Source: Flavobacteriaceae bacterium
GTDB lineage: Bacteria > Bacteroidota > Bacteroidia > Flavobacteriales > Flavobacteriaceae
Assembly: GCA_031277535.1 (NCBI GenBank)
Contig: JAITMD010000021.1
Location: forward strand, 248,001-312,000
Direction: 5' to 3'
DNA length: 64,000 bases
In this document: one piece after another, positions 62,730 to 64,000 of the stretch
Position numbering within the stretch: the first letter of the stretch is position 1
Layout of the letters: every line of letters begins with the position of its first letter
The notes under the pieces: generated by a model
What the model was told of the DNA's origin: nothing
Seen by the model: the letters and a program-made list of their open reading frames with translations, nothing else
Databases searched by the model: none
Translations under genes and position numbers: made by a program

Positions 62730-64000
62730 TTATAATATTTTTCCTGTTAAGAATAGTGCTGCAATTGAGAAATAAATGATTAGTCCTGAAACGTCAACTA
62801 ATGTTGCAACGAAAGGAGCAGAAGCTGTAGCAGGATCCATACCAAACTTTCTTAAGATAAAAGGTATTAGCGAGCCAGATAGTGTCCCCCAAAGTACAAT
62901 GAATAGCAAGGATACTGATACGCTCAAGCCAACAGCTATCCAATGTTCTCCATAATCATAAATACCTGATTCTTGCCAAATAAAGATTCTGATGAAACCT
63001 ATAATACCTAAGATACCTCCAAGCATTACTCCAGAAGCTAATTCTTTACGCATTACATACCACCAATCATTAAGCTTTAATTCTCCAAGAGCCATAGCGC
63101 GGATAATAAGTGAAGCAGCTTGTGACCCTGAATTACCTCCACTTGATATTATCAAAGGAACAAATAGTGCAAGAACGACAGCTTTTTCTATTTCATCTTC
63201 GAAATGTCCCATAGCAGAAGCTGTTAGCATTTCGCCTAAGAATAAGATAATAAGCCATCCTGCTCTTTTGCGTACAAGTTCAAATAATGGAGTTTGTGTA
63301 TAGGATAAATCTAATTCTTCCATCCCCCCGAACTTTTGGATATCTTCTGTATCTCTATCTTTTATCGCGTCTAAGATATCATCAAATGTAACAATTCCTA
63401 CTAATACGCCACTTTCTGTAATAATAGGTAAGGCAGAACGGTCATATTTTTCAAATATATCAAAAGCATCTTCAGTCTTTGTAGTACTTGTAATAGACAC
63501 AAAAGTAGTATCAATTAAGTCTGAAATTAATGTGTTTTCATCTGCTAATACTAGTTCTCCAAGCTTTAAATCATCAATTAATCTATTGTGATCATCAACA
63601 ACATATATATAGTTAAGTGTTTCGGCCTTTTTTCCATATATTTTAATATGCTTTAATACTTGTTTTACTGTTCTATTTGCCTTTGTCTGAATGTATAAAG
63701 GAGTCATTAAACGAGCAATACTGTCTTCCTTGTAACCAATAAGATTAAGAGCGATTTGCTTTTCTTTATCATTTAACAGGTTGATGGAATATTTGATTAA
63801 CTCATCAGGAAAATCTTCTAAAAGTTCTGTTCGGTCATCAGGCTCAAGATTATTAAGTACTTCTGCATAATCTTCTTGAGTCATACTACGTACTATTTCT
63901 TCTTGAATATTAATATCCAAGAAGGAGAATACTTCAACTTTTAAATCAGGAGAAAGCTTTAGAAACGCAAGGTTTCTTTCTGTTCTTTTCATCTCTGTAA
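62730..64000 (-). CDS. mgtE: Magnesium transporter MgtE, N-terminus outside the window
   Basis: The visible frame is open to the right edge. From the ATG at 63992 it gives 420 residues, shorter than the usual ~450, and starts inside the N domain (FLKLSPDLKVEVFSFL), so about 30-40 residues are probably missing. Then come two CBS domains (about 95-215), and five membrane helices with the family hallmark PLIISSGGNSGSQAASLIIRA and the final ATASAPFVATLVDVSGLIIY. It is a magnesium channel gated by internal magnesium through the N and CBS domains. Confidence 0.93.
   Translation of the reverse strand, partial: TEMKRTERNLAFLKLSPDLKVEVFSFLDINIQEEIVRSMTQEDYAEVLNNLEPDDRTELLEDFPDELIKYSINLLNDKEKQIALNLIGYKEDSIARLMTPLYIQTKANRTVKQVLKHIKIYGKKAETLNYIYVVDDHNRLIDDLKLGELVLADENTLISDLIDTTFVSITSTTKTEDAFDIFEKYDRSALPIITESGVLVGIVTFDDILDAIKDRDTEDIQKFGGMEELDLSYTQTPLFELVRKRAGWLIILFLGEMLTASAMGHFEDEIEKAVVLALFVPLIISSGGNSGSQAASLIIRAMALGELKLNDWWYVMRKELASGVMLGGILGIIGFIRIFIWQESGIYDYGEHWIAVGLSVSVSLLFIVLWGTLSGSLIPFILRKFGMDPATASAPFVATLVDVSGLIIYFSIAALFLTGKIL

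Overview
The window looks like chromosomal DNA of a flavobacterium (Bacteroidota). It is AT-rich. Many genes are preceded by the Bacteroidota -7 promoter box TAnnTTTG rather than an E. coli-type -10 box, and ribosome binding sites are weak. The gene set fits: a PorV/PorQ-type outer-membrane protein, DUF4421, DUF4105, DUF1573 and DUF2147 proteins, a bacillithiol-type disulfide reductase, and a small histone H1-like protein. A Myroides-like organism is my best guess, but that is inference. No rRNA, tRNA, CRISPR array, insertion sequence or prophage was seen.

Layout. 1-2.6 kb: two tandem secreted L-type-lectin-like proteins, the first cut by the window edge. 2.7-9.6 kb: a lipoprotein, a pyrE/Nudix divergent pair, an H1-like gene, a long T-rich gap, and a run ending in peptide deformylase and a TPR protein. 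10-14.5 kb: an RprXY-like two-component system divergent from an outer-membrane receptor, with 11-nt-phased repeats between them. 14.8-27.1 kb: housekeeping genes (SLC13 carrier, GDPD, rimO, pssA, valS, TatD-like, tcdA) and envelope proteins. 27.4-34.6 kb: an oxidoreductase, two aromatic amino-acid carriers, a Fur-family regulator, YpdA, YceI, azurin and a lipoprotein. 35.4-36.9 kb: a DJ-1/PfpI protein and nadC. 36.9-46.8 kb: the most unusual block (below). 46.9-64 kb: DUF2147, nhaA, an ABC-F ATPase, a TolC/HlyD/two-permease exporter, PPK2, a MATE exporter, meaB, an Fsr-like MFS protein and mgtE, which is cut by the right edge.

The block at 36.9-45.9 kb is the best candidate for an undescribed system. 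Five full-length paralogues (428-473 aa), one 83-aa mini-version and one decayed 3' fragment lie in tandem on the same strand. Each full-length protein has an N-terminal four-cysteine zinc ribbon (CX2CX14CX2C), one transmembrane helix and a large divergent outer domain ending in a conserved block. They are followed by an SPFH (flotillin-like) protein with a C-terminal SHOCT motif, a small two-helix membrane protein and a YihY/BrkB membrane protein. My inference is a membrane-scaffold-linked sensor or effector family that is actively duplicating and decaying.

Other regulatory signals of note are an identical FNR-like palindrome (TTAAT-N4-ATTAA) centred 64.5 bp upstream of the -7 box end at two separate genes, and two clusters of half-sites with exact 11-nt spacing on either side of the two-component operon. 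Several genes have a -7 box only 5-22 nt from the start codon, which suggests leaderless or very short-leader mRNAs. All coordinates and matches were read by eye; no database search was run.
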